From: Nocardioides sp. Soil797
GTDB taxonomy: Bacteria > Actinomycetota > Actinomycetes > Propionibacteriales > Nocardioidaceae
Direction: 5' to 3'
Length of the DNA stretch: 64,000 bases
NCBI GenBank assembly: GCA_001429555.1
Contig: LMSR01000016.1
Location: 189,384-253,383 of the forward strand
Position numbers and translations under genes: made by a program. Below the pieces are notes generated by a model. It saw only the letters and a list, made by a program, of their open reading frames with translations, was not told the origin of the DNA and searched no databases. Below, in pieces: positions 53,280 through 62,348 of the stretch (positions are counted from its first letter, which is position 1; each line of letters begins with the position of its first letter).

Positions 53280-54020
53280 TTGACCGCACGGACGCCCGCA
53301 GATGGCAGCCCCCACGGGGTTGCGTCGGTCGACGGTGTCGCGGGTCGCTCCTCCGGACGCGAGATCCCCGAGGCCACGGTCGCCAGGCTCCCGATCTACC
53401 TGCGCGCGCTCACCTCGCTGGGTGAACGCGGCATCGGCACCTGCTCCAGCGAGGACCTGGCCGCGGCGACGGGCGTCAACAGCGCCAAGCTGCGCAAGGA
53501 CCTCTCCTACCTCGGCTCCTACGGCACCCGCGGAGTCGGCTACGACGTCGACTACCTGCGCTACCAGATCGCCCGCGAGATCGGGGTCACCCACGACTGG
53601 CCCGTGGTCATCGTCGGCATCGGAAACCTGGGCCACGCCCTGGCCAACTACTCCGGGTTCCGCTCTCGCGGGTTCCGCGTGGTAGCCCTGCTCGACGCCG
53701 CCCCCGAGCGCCACCGAGAGGCCGTCGCCGGTCTCGAGGTGCGCCCCTTCGACGACCTCGAGGAGATCGTCGCCGCCGAGACCGTCGCGATCGGCGTCAT
53801 CGCCACGCCCGCCGTCGCCGCCCAGGACGTCACCGACCGCATGGTGGCCTCGGGAATCAGCAGCATCCTCAACTTCGCGCCCACTGTGCTCTCGGTTCCC
53901 GACGGGGTCGACGTACGCAAGGTGGATCTGTCCATCGAGCTGCAGATCCTCGCCTACCACGAGCAGCGCAAGGCAGTTCCCGACATCGACGACAACCCTG
54001 AGCAGGAGGTGATCGCATGA
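53280..54020 (+). CDS. rex: Redox-sensing transcriptional repressor Rex
   Basis: Senses the NADH/NAD+ ratio and represses respiratory genes. The 246-residue protein has an N-terminal winged helix (ATVARLPIYLRALTSLGERG, SAKLRKDLSYLGSYGTRGVGY, key parts) and a Rossmann core VVIVGIGNLGHALANY. The C-terminal swapped helix is ILAYHEQRKA. The start is TTG at 53280 with GGAG nine bases upstream; the first 30 residues are an extra polar tail. It heads the rex-hemA-hemC-hemD operon, as in Streptomyces, and overlaps hemA by ATGA. Confidence 0.95.
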   Translation: MTARTPADGSPHGVASVDGVAGRSSGREIPEATVARLPIYLRALTSLGERGIGTCSSEDLAAATGVNSAKLRKDLSYLGSYGTRGVGYDVDYLRYQIAREIGVTHDWPVVIVGIGNLGHALANYSGFRSRGFRVVALLDAAPERHREAVAGLEVRPFDDLEEIVAAETVAIGVIATPAVAAQDVTDRMVASGISSILNFAPTVLSVPDGVDVRKVDLSIELQILAYHEQRKAVPDIDDNPEQEVIA

Positions 54021-55315
54021 GCATCCTCGTCGTGGGGATCTCCCACCGCACCGCTCCTGTCGACGTGCTGGAGAAACTCGCACTCGACAACGACGGCATC
54101 GCCAAGCTGCTCGCCGACGTGACGGCGTGTGACCACGTCGGTGAGGCTGCCGTCCTGGCCACCTGCAACCGCCTCGAGATCTACACCGAGGTCGACCGCT
54201 TCCACGGCAGCGTCGAGGACATCTCCCGGCTGCTGTGCGACCGCGGTGCCGGTGTCGCCCTCGACAACGACCTGCTGTCCTGCCTCTACGTCCACTACGA
54301 CGACGGGGCCGTCTCCCACCTCTTCCACGTGGCCGCCGGTCTGGACTCGATGGTCATCGGCGAGGGCCAGATCCTCGGCCAGGCGCGCGAGGCACTGCGC
54401 CACGGGCAGGAAGCCGGAACCGTCGGACCTGCCCTCAACGTGCTGTTCCAGCAGGCGCTGCGCGTCGGCAAGCGTTCCCACGCCGAGACCGACATCGACC
54501 GGGCCGCTCCTTCCATGGTCGGCGCCGCGCTCGACCTGGCCACGGCCGAGAGCGGCAGCGTGGCCGGCAAGCGGGTGCTCGTGGTGGGCGCCGGCGCGAT
54601 GGCTGCGCTCTCCGTCGCCACCGTGAGTCGCCTCGGGGCCGCCGACATCGCGATCCTCAACCGCACCGAGGGCAACGCCGTCCGTCTCGCCGAGGAGTAC
54701 GCCGCGCGCTCGCTGCCGCTCTCAGAGCTGGAGATCGAGCTGGCCCGGGCCGACCTCGTCGTCTCCTGCACCGGTGCCTCCGGAGTCGTGGTCACCGCCG
54801 ACCAGGTCGCCGAGGCCCGTCACGGCAATGCCGACCCCTTGGTCTTCCTCGACCTGGCCCTGCCCCACGACGTCGACCCTGCCGTGGCCGACCTGCCCGA
54901 GGTCGAGGTGATCGACCTGCGCCGGCTGGCCTCCGACCTGGCCGGCACCTACGGTGCCCGCGAGGTGATCGGGGTCCGCGAGATCGTGGGCGAGGAGATC
55001 ACCGCATTCGTGTCGGCCCGACGCAAGGCGAGTGTGACCCCCACCGTGGTCGCGCTGCGCAGCATGGCCACCACCGTCGTCGACGCCGAGATCGAGCGCC
55101 TCTTCAGCCGCCGCCCCGAGCTCGACGCCCAGGCGCGTGCCGAGATCGAGATGGCCGTGCGCCGCGTCGCGGACAAGCTCCTCCACCAGCCGACCACCCG
55201 GGTCAAGGAGCTCGCCAACGAAACCGGCGCGGTCTCCTATGCGGCGGCGCTGCGCGAACTGTTCGCGCTCGACCCCGAGGCCGTCGACGCCGTCACGCGA
55301 GCGGAGCGCCCATGA
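54017..55315 (+). CDS. hemA: Glutamyl-tRNA reductase
   Basis: Reduces glutamyl-tRNA(Glu) to glutamate-1-semialdehyde, starting tetrapyrrole synthesis. The 432-residue protein has SHRTAPVDVLEKL near the N-terminus, catalytic Cys50 in VLATCNRLEIY, the GEGQILGQ loop, an NADPH fold (VLVVGAGAMAALS) and a C-terminal helical dimerisation domain. It is coupled to rex and hemC by ATGA overlaps, so heme supply follows cellular redox state through Rex. Confidence 0.97.
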   Translation: MSILVVGISHRTAPVDVLEKLALDNDGIAKLLADVTACDHVGEAAVLATCNRLEIYTEVDRFHGSVEDISRLLCDRGAGVALDNDLLSCLYVHYDDGAVSHLFHVAAGLDSMVIGEGQILGQAREALRHGQEAGTVGPALNVLFQQALRVGKRSHAETDIDRAAPSMVGAALDLATAESGSVAGKRVLVVGAGAMAALSVATVSRLGAADIAILNRTEGNAVRLAEEYAARSLPLSELEIELARADLVVSCTGASGVVVTADQVAEARHGNADPLVFLDLALPHDVDPAVADLPEVEVIDLRRLASDLAGTYGAREVIGVREIVGEEITAFVSARRKASVTPTVVALRSMATTVVDAEIERLFSRRPELDAQARAEIEMAVRRVADKLLHQPTTRVKELANETGAVSYAAALRELFALDPEAVDAVTRAERP

Positions 55316-56256
55316 CCACCCTGAAGATCGGCACCCGCGCCTCGCTGCTGGCCCGCACCCAGTGCGGTCACGTTGCGGAGATGATCCGCGAACGCCTCGG
55401 TGTCGAGGTCGAGCTCGTCGAGATCACGACCCAGGGCGACATCAGCCGTGCCCCGTTGGCCAGCCTCGGCGGCACCGGTGTCTTCGTCAGCGCCCTGCGC
55501 GACGCGCTGCTCGACGGCCGGGTCGACATCGCGGTCCACTCGCTCAAGGACATCCCCACCGCTCCGGCGGAGGGCATCACGTTGGCCGCCGTACCGACCC
55601 GTGAGGACCCGCGCGACGTCCTGGTGGCGCGCGACGGGCTCACCCTGGGCGAGCTGCCGCCCGGCTCCGTGGTGGCCACCGGGTCCCCGCGCCGCGCATC
55701 ACAGCTCGGGGCGCTCGGCCTCGGCCTCGAGGTCGTCGGGCTGCGCGGCAACATTGACACCCGTCTCGGCAAGGTCACCTCGGGCGAGGTCGACGGAGTG
55801 ATCCTGGCCCGAGCCGGCTTGGCCCGCATCGACCGACTGGCCCTGGTCACCGAGACCATCGACCCCATCCAGATGCTCCCGGCCCCCGGGCAGGGAGCAC
55901 TGGCAGTCGAGTGCCGCAGCAGCGACCCGGAACTGGCGAGCGAGCTGCGCGCGCACATCGACGACCCGCACACCCGGGCCGCCGTCTCGGCGGAGCGGGC
56001 CGTGCTCAGCACTCTCGAGGCGGGGTGCTCCGCACCGGTCGGGGCGTTGGCCGAAGTGGCCGACGCGGGGGAGGACGGATCCGAGATCTGGGTCCGAGCC
56101 GTGGCGTTGTCCCACGACGGCACCGTTGACATCCGCCGTTCGGCGAGTGGCCCACTCGCCGACGCCGTGGAAGTCGGCACCCGGTTGGCGACCGGGATGC
56201 TCGAAGAAGGCGCAGCAGAACTGATCGACACACCAGCTAGAAGGCAGCAGGCATGA
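55312..56256 (+). CDS. hemC: Hydroxymethylbilane synthase (porphobilinogen deaminase)
   Basis: Joins four porphobilinogen units into hydroxymethylbilane. ATG at 55312 gives 314 residues. Motifs: KIGTRASLLARTQ (5-17), VAVHSLKDIPT (74-83), GSPRRASQL (124-132), LRGNIDTRLGK (144-154), and Cys239 in LEAGCSAPVG, which carries the dipyrromethane cofactor. Overlaps both neighbours by ATGA. Confidence 0.97.
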   Translation: MTTLKIGTRASLLARTQCGHVAEMIRERLGVEVELVEITTQGDISRAPLASLGGTGVFVSALRDALLDGRVDIAVHSLKDIPTAPAEGITLAAVPTREDPRDVLVARDGLTLGELPPGSVVATGSPRRASQLGALGLGLEVVGLRGNIDTRLGKVTSGEVDGVILARAGLARIDRLALVTETIDPIQMLPAPGQGALAVECRSSDPELASELRAHIDDPHTRAAVSAERAVLSTLEAGCSAPVGALAEVADAGEDGSEIWVRAVALSHDGTVDIRRSASGPLADAVEVGTRLATGMLEEGAAELIDTPARRQQA

Positions 56257-57968
56257 CTGGACGCAAGATCAAGACCACGCAGGCTCCGACCGCGACCGCG
56301 ACCGCGAGCACGCAGATCCCCTCACAGGCCCGCGGCTGGGTCTCCTTCGTGGGCAGTGGTCCGGGTGACCCCGACCTGCTCACCGTGCGCGCCGTCGAGC
56401 TGCTCCGTGAGGCCGACGTCGTCGTCACCGAGCTCTCCGAGCACGCCGACCTCGTGCGCACCGTGCTCGGGCTCCCCGAGCCCAAGGCCGTCGTCGACGA
56501 GGACGGCAAGGAGAGCGTCGACGACTTCGGCGCCCCCGAGTTCGTCGACGGTGGCTTCGGCCAGGACGGCCAACCGCTCACCCACGCGAACCGGGCGAAG
56601 GTGGTCGTCAAGCAGGCCAGGCGCGGCCTCAACGTCGTACGCCTGATGAACGGCGACCCGTTCGTCTTCGCCTCCGGCCCGGAAGAGGCCCAGGCCTGCG
56701 CCAAGGCCGGCATCGGCTTCGAGATCGTGCCCGGGGTCTCCTCGGCCACCGCCGTCCCCGCCTACGCAGGGGTTCCGCTGACCAACAAGACCCACCGTGA
56801 GGTCTCCGTGGTGACCTGCGGCGACCGGGTCGACTGGAGCCGGTACGCCGACAAGGGCACCCTCGTGCTGCTCTCCGCGGTCGGCTCGATCGGTGACATC
56901 GCCAAGGCGCTCATCGAGGCCGGACGCCCGGCCACCACCCCGGTGGCGATGACCCAGACCGGCACCGTCACCACCCAGTCCACCGTGACCTCGACCCTTG
57001 AGCGCATCGCCGCCGACGCGCGCGCCGCCAAGATCGCCCCGCCGGCGATCACCGTGGTCGGTGACGTGGTCAACCTGCGCGAGACGCTGTCGTGGTTCGA
57101 GACCAAGCCACTGTTCGGCTGGCGGGTCCTGGTGCCGCGCACCAAGGAGCAGGCCGCCTCACTGACCACCCGGCTGCGTGGCTTCGGCGCGACCCCCGAA
57201 GAGGTGCCGACCATCTCCGTCGAGCCGCCCCGCAACCCGCAGCAGATGGACAAGGCCGTGCGTGGCCTGGTCGAGGGCCGCTACGAGTGGATCGCCTTCA
57301 CCTCCGTCAACGCGGTCAAGGCAGTGCGCGAGAAGTTCGAGGAGTACGGCCTCGACGCGCGGGCCTTCTCCGGCCTCAAGATCGCCGCGGTCGGCGACAA
57401 GACCGCTGCTGCGATCGCCGCCTGGGGCCTGCGCGCCGACCTGGTGCCGTCGGGAGAGCAGTCCGCCGCCGGCCTGCTGGCCGACTGGCCGCCGTACGAC
57501 GACGTGCTCGACCCGATCAACCGGGTCTTCCTGCCCCGCGCCGACATCGCCACCGAGAACCTCGTCGCGGGTCTGATCGACCTGGGCTGGGAGTGCGACG
57601 ACGTCACCGCGTACCGCACCGTGCGCGCCACGCCGCCACCGGCGCCGACGCGGGACGCGATCAAGTCGGGCAAGTTCGACGCGGTGGTGTTCACCTCGTC
57701 CTCGACGGTGCGCAACCTGGTCGGCATCGCCGGCAAGCCGCACGCCTCGACGATCATCGCGGTGATCGGTCCGGCCACGGCCAAGACCGCCGAGGAGCAC
57801 GGGCTGCGCGTCGACGTGATGGCGTCCTCGCCGTCGGTAGAGGTCCTGGTCGATGCCCTGGCCGACTTCGGCGCGACCCGTCGTGCCGACCTGCTCGAGA
57901 GCGGGCAGCCGGTCACCAAGCCGTCCGACCGCAAGCCCTCGACCCGCCGTCGGGCGACCACCTCCTGA
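56253..57968 (+). CDS. Bifunctional uroporphyrinogen-III methyltransferase / synthase
   Basis: A 571-residue CobA-HemD fusion, common in actinobacteria. Residues about 27-270 are the SUMT (CobA) part: VSFVGSGPGDPDLLTVRAVELL, VVRLMNGDPFVFASG, VPGVSSATAVPAYAGVPLT (key parts). It makes precorrin-2/sirohydrochlorin precursors. Residues about 285-545 are uroporphyrinogen-III synthase: VLVPRTKEQAASLTTRLR, FTSVNAVKAV, VGDKTAAAI, VVFTSSSTVRNLVG and VIGPATAKTAEEHGLRV. A Thr/Ala-rich tail precedes the first domain and a basic tail ends the protein. Confidence 0.95.
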   Translation: MTGRKIKTTQAPTATATASTQIPSQARGWVSFVGSGPGDPDLLTVRAVELLREADVVVTELSEHADLVRTVLGLPEPKAVVDEDGKESVDDFGAPEFVDGGFGQDGQPLTHANRAKVVVKQARRGLNVVRLMNGDPFVFASGPEEAQACAKAGIGFEIVPGVSSATAVPAYAGVPLTNKTHREVSVVTCGDRVDWSRYADKGTLVLLSAVGSIGDIAKALIEAGRPATTPVAMTQTGTVTTQSTVTSTLERIAADARAAKIAPPAITVVGDVVNLRETLSWFETKPLFGWRVLVPRTKEQAASLTTRLRGFGATPEEVPTISVEPPRNPQQMDKAVRGLVEGRYEWIAFTSVNAVKAVREKFEEYGLDARAFSGLKIAAVGDKTAAAIAAWGLRADLVPSGEQSAAGLLADWPPYDDVLDPINRVFLPRADIATENLVAGLIDLGWECDDVTAYRTVRATPPPAPTRDAIKSGKFDAVVFTSSSTVRNLVGIAGKPHASTIIAVIGPATAKTAEEHGLRVDVMASSPSVEVLVDALADFGATRRADLLESGQPVTKPSDRKPSTRRRATTS

Positions 57969-58009
57969 GGTTGGCATTCCTGAGGCTGGCATTCCTGAGG
58001 TTGGCGTAA
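57965..58009. repeat. 15-base tandem repeat over the hemD stop
   Basis: Three copies of CTGAGGTTGGCATTC start at 57965, 57980 and 57995, the second and third with small changes. The first copy contains the stop codon of the cobA/hemD gene. Confidence 0.8.
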
Positions 58010-58052
58010 CGTCATACGGCGCGGTTGCCCGGGCGACCGCTTCGTATGACGT
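58009..58052. promoter_or_regulatory. Strong stem-loop between hemD and hemB
   Basis: ACGTCATACG (58009-58018) pairs with CGTATGACGT (58043-58052). Inside, 58021-58040 is a near-perfect GC palindrome (GCGGTTGCCC/GGGCGACCGC). The structure ends 35 bases before the hemB ATG. It could terminate the rex-hem transcript, process it, or bind a regulator. Confidence 0.6.
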
Positions 58053-58087
58053 CCGGCCGGCGTCACCCGATCAAGCGGAGGAGCACC

Positions 58088-59065
58088 ATGGAGTTCCCGA
58101 CAGTCCGTCCCCGCCGAATGCGTCGTACGCCGGCCCTGCGCGCGATGGTCGCCGAGACCTCGCTCGAGGCGCGTCAGTTGGTGCTCCCGATGTTCGTGCG
58201 CGAAGGCGCCACTGAGCCGGTCCCGATCAGCTCGATGCCGGGCGTCGTGCAACACACCCGCTCGTCGCTGAAGGCGGCTGCGGCCGAGGCCGCTGAGCTC
58301 GGTCTCGGGGGAGTGATGCTCTTCGGCATCCCGGAGACGAAGGACGCCACCGGCTCCGGAGCGATCGACCCCAACGGCATCCTCAACGTGGCCATCAACG
58401 ACGTGGTCGCCGAGGTGGGTGACGCCATCCCGGTGATGAGCGACCTGTGCCTCGACGAGTTCACCGACCACGGCCACTGCGGGGTGCTCGACGACCAGGG
58501 ACGGGTCGACAACGACGCCACCCTGGCGATCTATGCCGAGATGGGGCTCGCCCACGCCGCGGCCGGAGTCGACCTGGTCGGCCCGAGCGGCATGATGGAC
58601 GGCCAGGTCGGTGTGGTGCGTGCCGCCCTCGACGATGCCGGGCACACCGACGTGGGCATCCTTGCCTACTCGGCCAAGTACGCCTCCGCGTTCTACGGCC
58701 CGTTCCGCGAGGCGGTCGACTCCTCGTTGCAAGGTGACCGGCGTACCTACCAACAGGATTCCGGCAATGCCGTCGAAGGTGTCCGTGAGGCCCTGCTCGA
58801 CATCGACGAGGGTGCCGACATCGTCATGGTCAAGCCCGCCCTGGCCTACCTCGACGTGATCCGTCGGGTGCGTGACGCGGTCGACGTGCCTGTTGCGGCG
58901 TACAACATCTCCGGGGAGTACGCGATGGTCGAGGCCGCTGCCGCCAACGGTTGGATCGAGCGTGAGCCGGCCATCCTGGAGACGCTGCTCTCGATCCGCC
59001 GGGCCGGGGCTGACGTGATCCTGACCTACTGGGCTGCCGAGGCCGCCCGCCTGCTGCGTCCCTGA
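58088..59065 (+). CDS. hemB: Delta-aminolevulinic acid dehydratase (porphobilinogen synthase)
   Basis: Condenses two 5-aminolevulinate molecules to porphobilinogen. ATG at 58088 follows CGGAGGAG and gives 325 residues. Motifs: [26 protein letters not shown] (metal loop with Cys121, Asp123, Cys131), [16 protein letters not shown] with the first active Lys, and [14 protein letters not shown] with the Schiff-base Lys. The metal loop mixes zinc-type Cys with an Asp where many zinc enzymes have Cys. It lies downstream of the hemACD run, separated by a repeat and stem-loop. Confidence 0.97.
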   Translation: MEFPTVRPRRMRRTPALRAMVAETSLEARQLVLPMFVREGATEPVPISSMPGVVQHTRSSLKAAAAEAAELGLGGVMLFGIPETKDATGSGAIDPNGILNVAINDVVAEVGDAIPVMSDLCLDEFTDHGHCGVLDDQGRVDNDATLAIYAEMGLAHAAAGVDLVGPSGMMDGQVGVVRAALDDAGHTDVGILAYSAKYASAFYGPFREAVDSSLQGDRRTYQQDSGNAVEGVREALLDIDEGADIVMVKPALAYLDVIRRVRDAVDVPVAAYNISGEYAMVEAAAANGWIEREPAILETLLSIRRAGADVILTYWAAEAARLLRP

Positions 59066-59089
59066 CGCTTCTCCCCGCCTTCACGCGTC

Positions 59090-59140
59090 TTCCCGGCCGA
59101 AATGTCCACCTCCCGGCCGGAATTTCGGCCGGGAAGTTCC
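59090..59140. repeat. Palindrome-B family units, first part of cluster 2
   Basis: A half unit TTCCCGGCCGAAAT at 59090-59103 and a near-palindrome at 59111-59134 (halves TCCCGGCCGGAA and TTTCGGCCGGGA). They begin 24 bases after the hemB stop. The full stretch 59066-59436 holds no gene, only this repeat cluster and a terminator. Confidence 0.85.
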
Positions 59141-59166
59141 CATTTCACCGGGTACCCGGTGAAATG
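59141..59166. repeat. 26-bp perfect palindrome A, copy 2
   Basis: Identical over all 26 bases to 25329-25354 (half CATTTCACCGGGT plus its complement). A 34-kb separation with full identity of a non-coding palindrome points to a mobile or recombining repeat family. Confidence 0.92.
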
Positions 59167-59182
59167 ACCCGCTGGTGAGCCT

Positions 59183-59293
59183 CTTCCCGGCCGAAAGGTG
59201 CACCTCCCGGCCGAATTGTTCTGGCTCCCCGGCCGAAATGTCCTCTTCCCGGCCGAAATTTCGGCCGGGAAGTTCCCACTTCGGCCGGGAAGT
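59183..59293. repeat. Palindrome-B family units, second part of cluster 2
   Basis: Half units lie at 59183-59196, 59205-59216 and 59227-59240, a perfect 28-base palindrome at 59245-59272 (half CTTCCCGGCCGAAA) and an inverted half at 59279-59293. With the two earlier units this gives about seven copies of the CCCGGCCGAAA core. Confidence 0.85.
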
Positions 59294-59294
59294 A

Positions 59295-59358
59295 CGAACT
59301 CGGCGTCGAACCGGAGTCAACTCGTGCCGACTCGGCGTCGAACGGCGTCAACTCGTGC
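59295..59358. repeat. Direct repeat pair of 31-33 bases closing cluster 2
   Basis: Unit 1 is 59295-59327 and unit 2 is 59328-59358; both carry CTCGGCGTCGAAC and end GTCAACTCGTGC. A related unit ends cluster 1 at 25413-25443, so the whole composite (palindrome A, palindrome B units, 31-base unit) is shared. Confidence 0.8.
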
Positions 59359-59380
59359 CGACTTCGGCGGGGGAGATGCA

Positions 59381-59415
59381 GAACGGCCCGGACTCGCGAG
59401 GAGGCCGGGCCGTTC
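59381..59415 (-). terminator. Terminator of the lytic transglycosylase gene
   Basis: GAACGGCCCGG (59381-59391) pairs with CCGGGCCGTTC (59405-59415) around a 13-base loop, 22 bases beyond the stop of the minus-strand gene. Confidence 0.7.
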
Positions 59416-59436
59416 TCGTGGATCTGAGGCTGGCGG

Positions 59437-60666
59437 TTACTGCGGGAAGCCCAGGTTGGCCATGCAGGACTTGTACTGGGCGACCTTGGCCTTGTTGTTG
59501 GGATCGAGGATGCTCAGCAGATCGAGGCGCAGCAACCGCTCGATCGTGCCGTCGAGTCCGCACTTGACGCTGGCCGCGGCCTCAGTCAGCGCCTTGACCG
59601 GATCCTTGAGGGTCTCCTCGAGCTTCTTCTTGCCGTCCTCGACGCCCTTGCGGATCGTCTCGGCAGGGTCGTTGGAGGTCGGCGTGCCGGTGCCGTTGTC
59701 GGTGCCGGTTCCCGGGTCGGTGCCGGGGCTCGTGCTGCCGGTGTCGGTGCTGCCGCCGGTGTTCGCTGTGGTGACGGGCGCCTCGGTCTCGGGGGAGCCG
59801 AGCTGCTTGCCGTTCGTGGGCTGGGTGAACGTGTAGTCCTGCGGGATGGAGACCGCGGACGTGGTGTTGTTCGGGACCGAGGAGTAGTCGCCGTTCATGT
59901 AGGCGTCGGCGATCCGCAGGACCAGGTCGACGTACTTCTCGGAGTGGTTGTAGCGATAGACCGCCGAGCGCTGGCCGGCCTCGGTGGAGAGGTCGTTGTT
60001 GCCCGAGCAGAGGTAGACGGCAGCGGCGAGAGCCGCGTCGTCGATGTCCTGCGGGTTGCGCTCGCCGTCACCGTCGGCGTCGACGCCCACGACCGACCAG
60101 GTGGAGGGGATGAACTGCATCGGGCCGACCGCGCGGTCGAACTTGGCGTCGCGGTCGAACTGGCCGGCGTCGGTGTCGTCGATCTTCTGGGTGCTGTTCG
60201 CGCCGTTGAGGGCGATGCCGTAGATGCCCGGACGGGAGATGCCGTCCTTGCCGAGGGTGTTGTTGCCAGTGCGGCCGTGGTCGGACTCGACGCGACCGAT
60301 CGCGGCGACCAGCTCCCACGGGACGGAGCAGCCCTTGTCGGCGGCGTTGATGACGGTCGCGGCGCGCTGGTAGGCGGCCAGGGCCGCCGAGGGAACGCCG
60401 TTGGTGGAGGCGGTCTGCACGATCTTGTCGCCGTCGCCCTTGGGGATGCCGAGGCCGAGCGAGCCGGGCTGCGAGAAGCTCGCCGGGTCCTCGATGGCCT
60501 GGGTCGGAACTGCCGTGCCGTCTGGGAGACGGCCGTCGTTGTCCGCTGCCGTGGCGACCGTGCTGCCGCCCACGCCGATCAGGCTGGCGGTCCACGCGGT
60601 GGACAGCAGGGCGAGCGGAACGAGCGCCATCAGGCGCTGTGTGCGGCCGAAGCGTGCGGTCTTCAT
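59437..60666 (-). CDS. Secreted lytic murein transglycosylase
   Basis: A 409-residue exported wall hydrolase. The signal peptide (about residues 1-40) ends STVATA. The SLT_2/MltB-like domain (about 85-265) has CSVPWELVAAIGRVESDHGR with catalytic Glu128, AVGPMQFIPSTW and DIDDAALAAAVYLC (key parts). A Thr/Gly/Ser-rich linker follows, then a C-terminal helical region with two Cys (VKCGLDGTIERLLRL; QYKSCMANLGFPQ). ATG at 60666 with a GGGGAG site was chosen. It cleaves peptidoglycan glycan strands outside the cell. Confidence 0.9.
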   Translation of the reverse strand: MKTARFGRTQRLMALVPLALLSTAWTASLIGVGGSTVATAADNDGRLPDGTAVPTQAIEDPASFSQPGSLGLGIPKGDGDKIVQTASTNGVPSAALAAYQRAATVINAADKGCSVPWELVAAIGRVESDHGRTGNNTLGKDGISRPGIYGIALNGANSTQKIDDTDAGQFDRDAKFDRAVGPMQFIPSTWSVVGVDADGDGERNPQDIDDAALAAAVYLCSGNNDLSTEAGQRSAVYRYNHSEKYVDLVLRIADAYMNGDYSSVPNNTTSAVSIPQDYTFTQPTNGKQLGSPETEAPVTTANTGGSTDTGSTSPGTDPGTGTDNGTGTPTSNDPAETIRKGVEDGKKKLEETLKDPVKALTEAAASVKCGLDGTIERLLRLDLLSILDPNNKAKVAQYKSCMANLGFPQ

Positions 60667-60935
60667 TGCTTGGTTCTCCCCATTTGTCTGCATGTGTAAC
60701 CCAGCTCCCTCAAGCACAGGTACTCAGATCAACGAAGTCTGACACGCGTGGTTACGCGCGAGTATTCCATGTGATCAGAATCTCGTTGGGCGAGATCGTG
60801 TGTTCCCGGGTTCGTGGGAGGAACGCGGCCACCTGAAGATCGTGACGCGAATTCGGGGAGATTTCTGGAAATCTGACCGATTGGTGCCCATTCGCGTCGA
60901 GGGCCCCCGATTGGGGTCGGGTTTGGTCTTTCGGC

Positions 60936-60941
60936 GACAAT
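60936..60941 (+). promoter_or_regulatory. -10 GACAAT of hemL
   Basis: GACAAT ends six bases before the hemL GTG. TTGGGG at 60911-60916 is a possible -35 with a 19-base spacer. Two small hairpins, at 60781-60797 (ATCTCG/CGAGAT) and 60859-60874 (AGATTT/AAATCT), also lie in this 281-base divergent gap. Confidence 0.45.
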
Positions 60942-60947
60942 GAGGCC

Positions 60948-62348
60948 GTGACTTCCGCAGTGCCCCCTTCCTCCACCGCTCGATCGACCCAACGATCGGC
61001 AGAGTTCTTCGACCGGGCACAGGCGGTGACCCCTGGTGGCGTGAACTCCCCGGTGCGCGCGTTCAACGCCGTCGGTGGCACCCCGCGGTTCATCCGTTCG
61101 GCCGCCGGCGCCTGGCTCACCGACGTCGACGGCAATGAGTACGTCGACCTGATCTGCTCGTGGGGCCCGATGCTGCTCGGGCATGCCCACCCGGAGGTGA
61201 TCGCCGCCGTTCAGGACGCGGTGACCCGCGGGACGTCGTACGGCACCCCGACCGTGCCCGAGGTCGAGCTGGCCGAGGAGATCGTGTCCCGTACGCCGAT
61301 CGAGAAGGTCCGCTTCGTCTCCTCCGGCACCGAGGCGACCATGTCCGCGATCCGGCTGGCGCGCGGCTTCACCGGCCGCGACCTCGTGATCAAGTTCGCC
61401 GGTTGCTACCACGGCCACGTCGACTCACTGCTCGCCGCCGCCGGCTCGGGCCTGGCCACCCTGCGCGACACCACTGAGGTCGACACGCACTCGGTCTCCA
61501 GCACCCCCGGCGTCCCGCAGGGCTTCGTCGACCAGACCCTGGTGCTGCCCTACAACCACCCCGAGGCGATCCGTGCGGCCTTCGCCGAGCACGGGGACCG
61601 GATCGCCTGCGTGATCACCGAGGCTGCACCGGGCAACATGGGCATCGTCCCGCCCGGGCAGTTCGAGGGGCGCAGCTTCAACGCACTGCTCTCCGAGCTG
61701 TGTCGCGAGAGCGGTGCGCTGTTCATCTCCGACGAGGTGATGACCGGCTTCCGGGCCAGCAAGCAGGGCCAGTGGGGCCTCGACGGAGCCCTCGAGGGTT
61801 GGCGCCCCGACCTGGTCACCTTCGGCAAGGTGATGGGTGGCGGCTTCCCCGCTGCGGCCTTCGGTGGACGCGCCGACGTGATGAGCCGCCTCTCGCCGGA
61901 GGGTCCGGTGTACCAGGCCGGAACCCTGAGCGGGAACCCGGTTGCGACCACCGCCGGTCTGGCCACCCTGCGCCTGGCCACCGACGACGTCTACGCCCAC
62001 ATCACCGCCGCCGGCGAGACGATCAAGGCCGCTGCCGCAGATGCACTCACCGCCGCCGGGGTGCCTCACCGCATCCAGTCCACCGGCACCATGTTCTCGG
62101 TGTTCTTCCGTGACGGTGAGGTCCGCGACTTCGAGGATGCGAACGCACAGTCGCTGCCGTCGTACACCGCCTTCTTCCACGCCATGCTCGATGCCGGGGT
62201 CTACCTGCCGCCCTCGGCCTACGAGACCTGGTTCCTGTCCAGCGCCCACGACGACCGTGCCGTGCAGACCGTCCTCGACGCACTGCCCGGTGCCGCCCGG
62301 GCCGCGGCCACGGCCGACACCGGCCAGACCACCAAGGGAATGCGATGA
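60948..62348 (+). CDS. hemL: Glutamate-1-semialdehyde 2,1-aminomutase
   Basis: A PLP enzyme that converts the HemA product to 5-aminolevulinate, the HemB substrate. The 466-residue protein has [10 protein letters not shown] (30-39), the [19 protein letters not shown] segment (121-139), AGCYHGHVD (151-159), DEVMTGFR (262-269) and the PLP Lys294 in [11 protein letters not shown]. It starts at GTG 60948 and overlaps the phosphatase gene by ATGA. Confidence 0.97.
   Translation: MTSAVPPSSTARSTQRSAEFFDRAQAVTPGGVNSPVRAFNAVGGTPRFIRSAAGAWLTDVDGNEYVDLICSWGPMLLGHAHPEVIAAVQDAVTRGTSYGTPTVPEVELAEEIVSRTPIEKVRFVSSGTEATMSAIRLARGFTGRDLVIKFAGCYHGHVDSLLAAAGSGLATLRDTTEVDTHSVSSTPGVPQGFVDQTLVLPYNHPEAIRAAFAEHGDRIACVITEAAPGNMGIVPPGQFEGRSFNALLSELCRESGALFISDEVMTGFRASKQGQWGLDGALEGWRPDLVTFGKVMGGGFPAAAFGGRADVMSRLSPEGPVYQAGTLSGNPVATTAGLATLRLATDDVYAHITAAGETIKAAAADALTAAGVPHRIQSTGTMFSVFFRDGEVRDFEDANAQSLPSYTAFFHAMLDAGVYLPPSAYETWFLSSAHDDRAVQTVLDALPGAARAAATADTGQTTKGMR

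Noticed and set aside
60667..60947. Possible ydaO (c-di-AMP) riboswitch upstream of the lytic transglycosylase
   Set aside because: Such riboswitches occur before wall hydrolase genes in actinobacteria, but the conserved core and pairing elements could not be found on the minus strand here.
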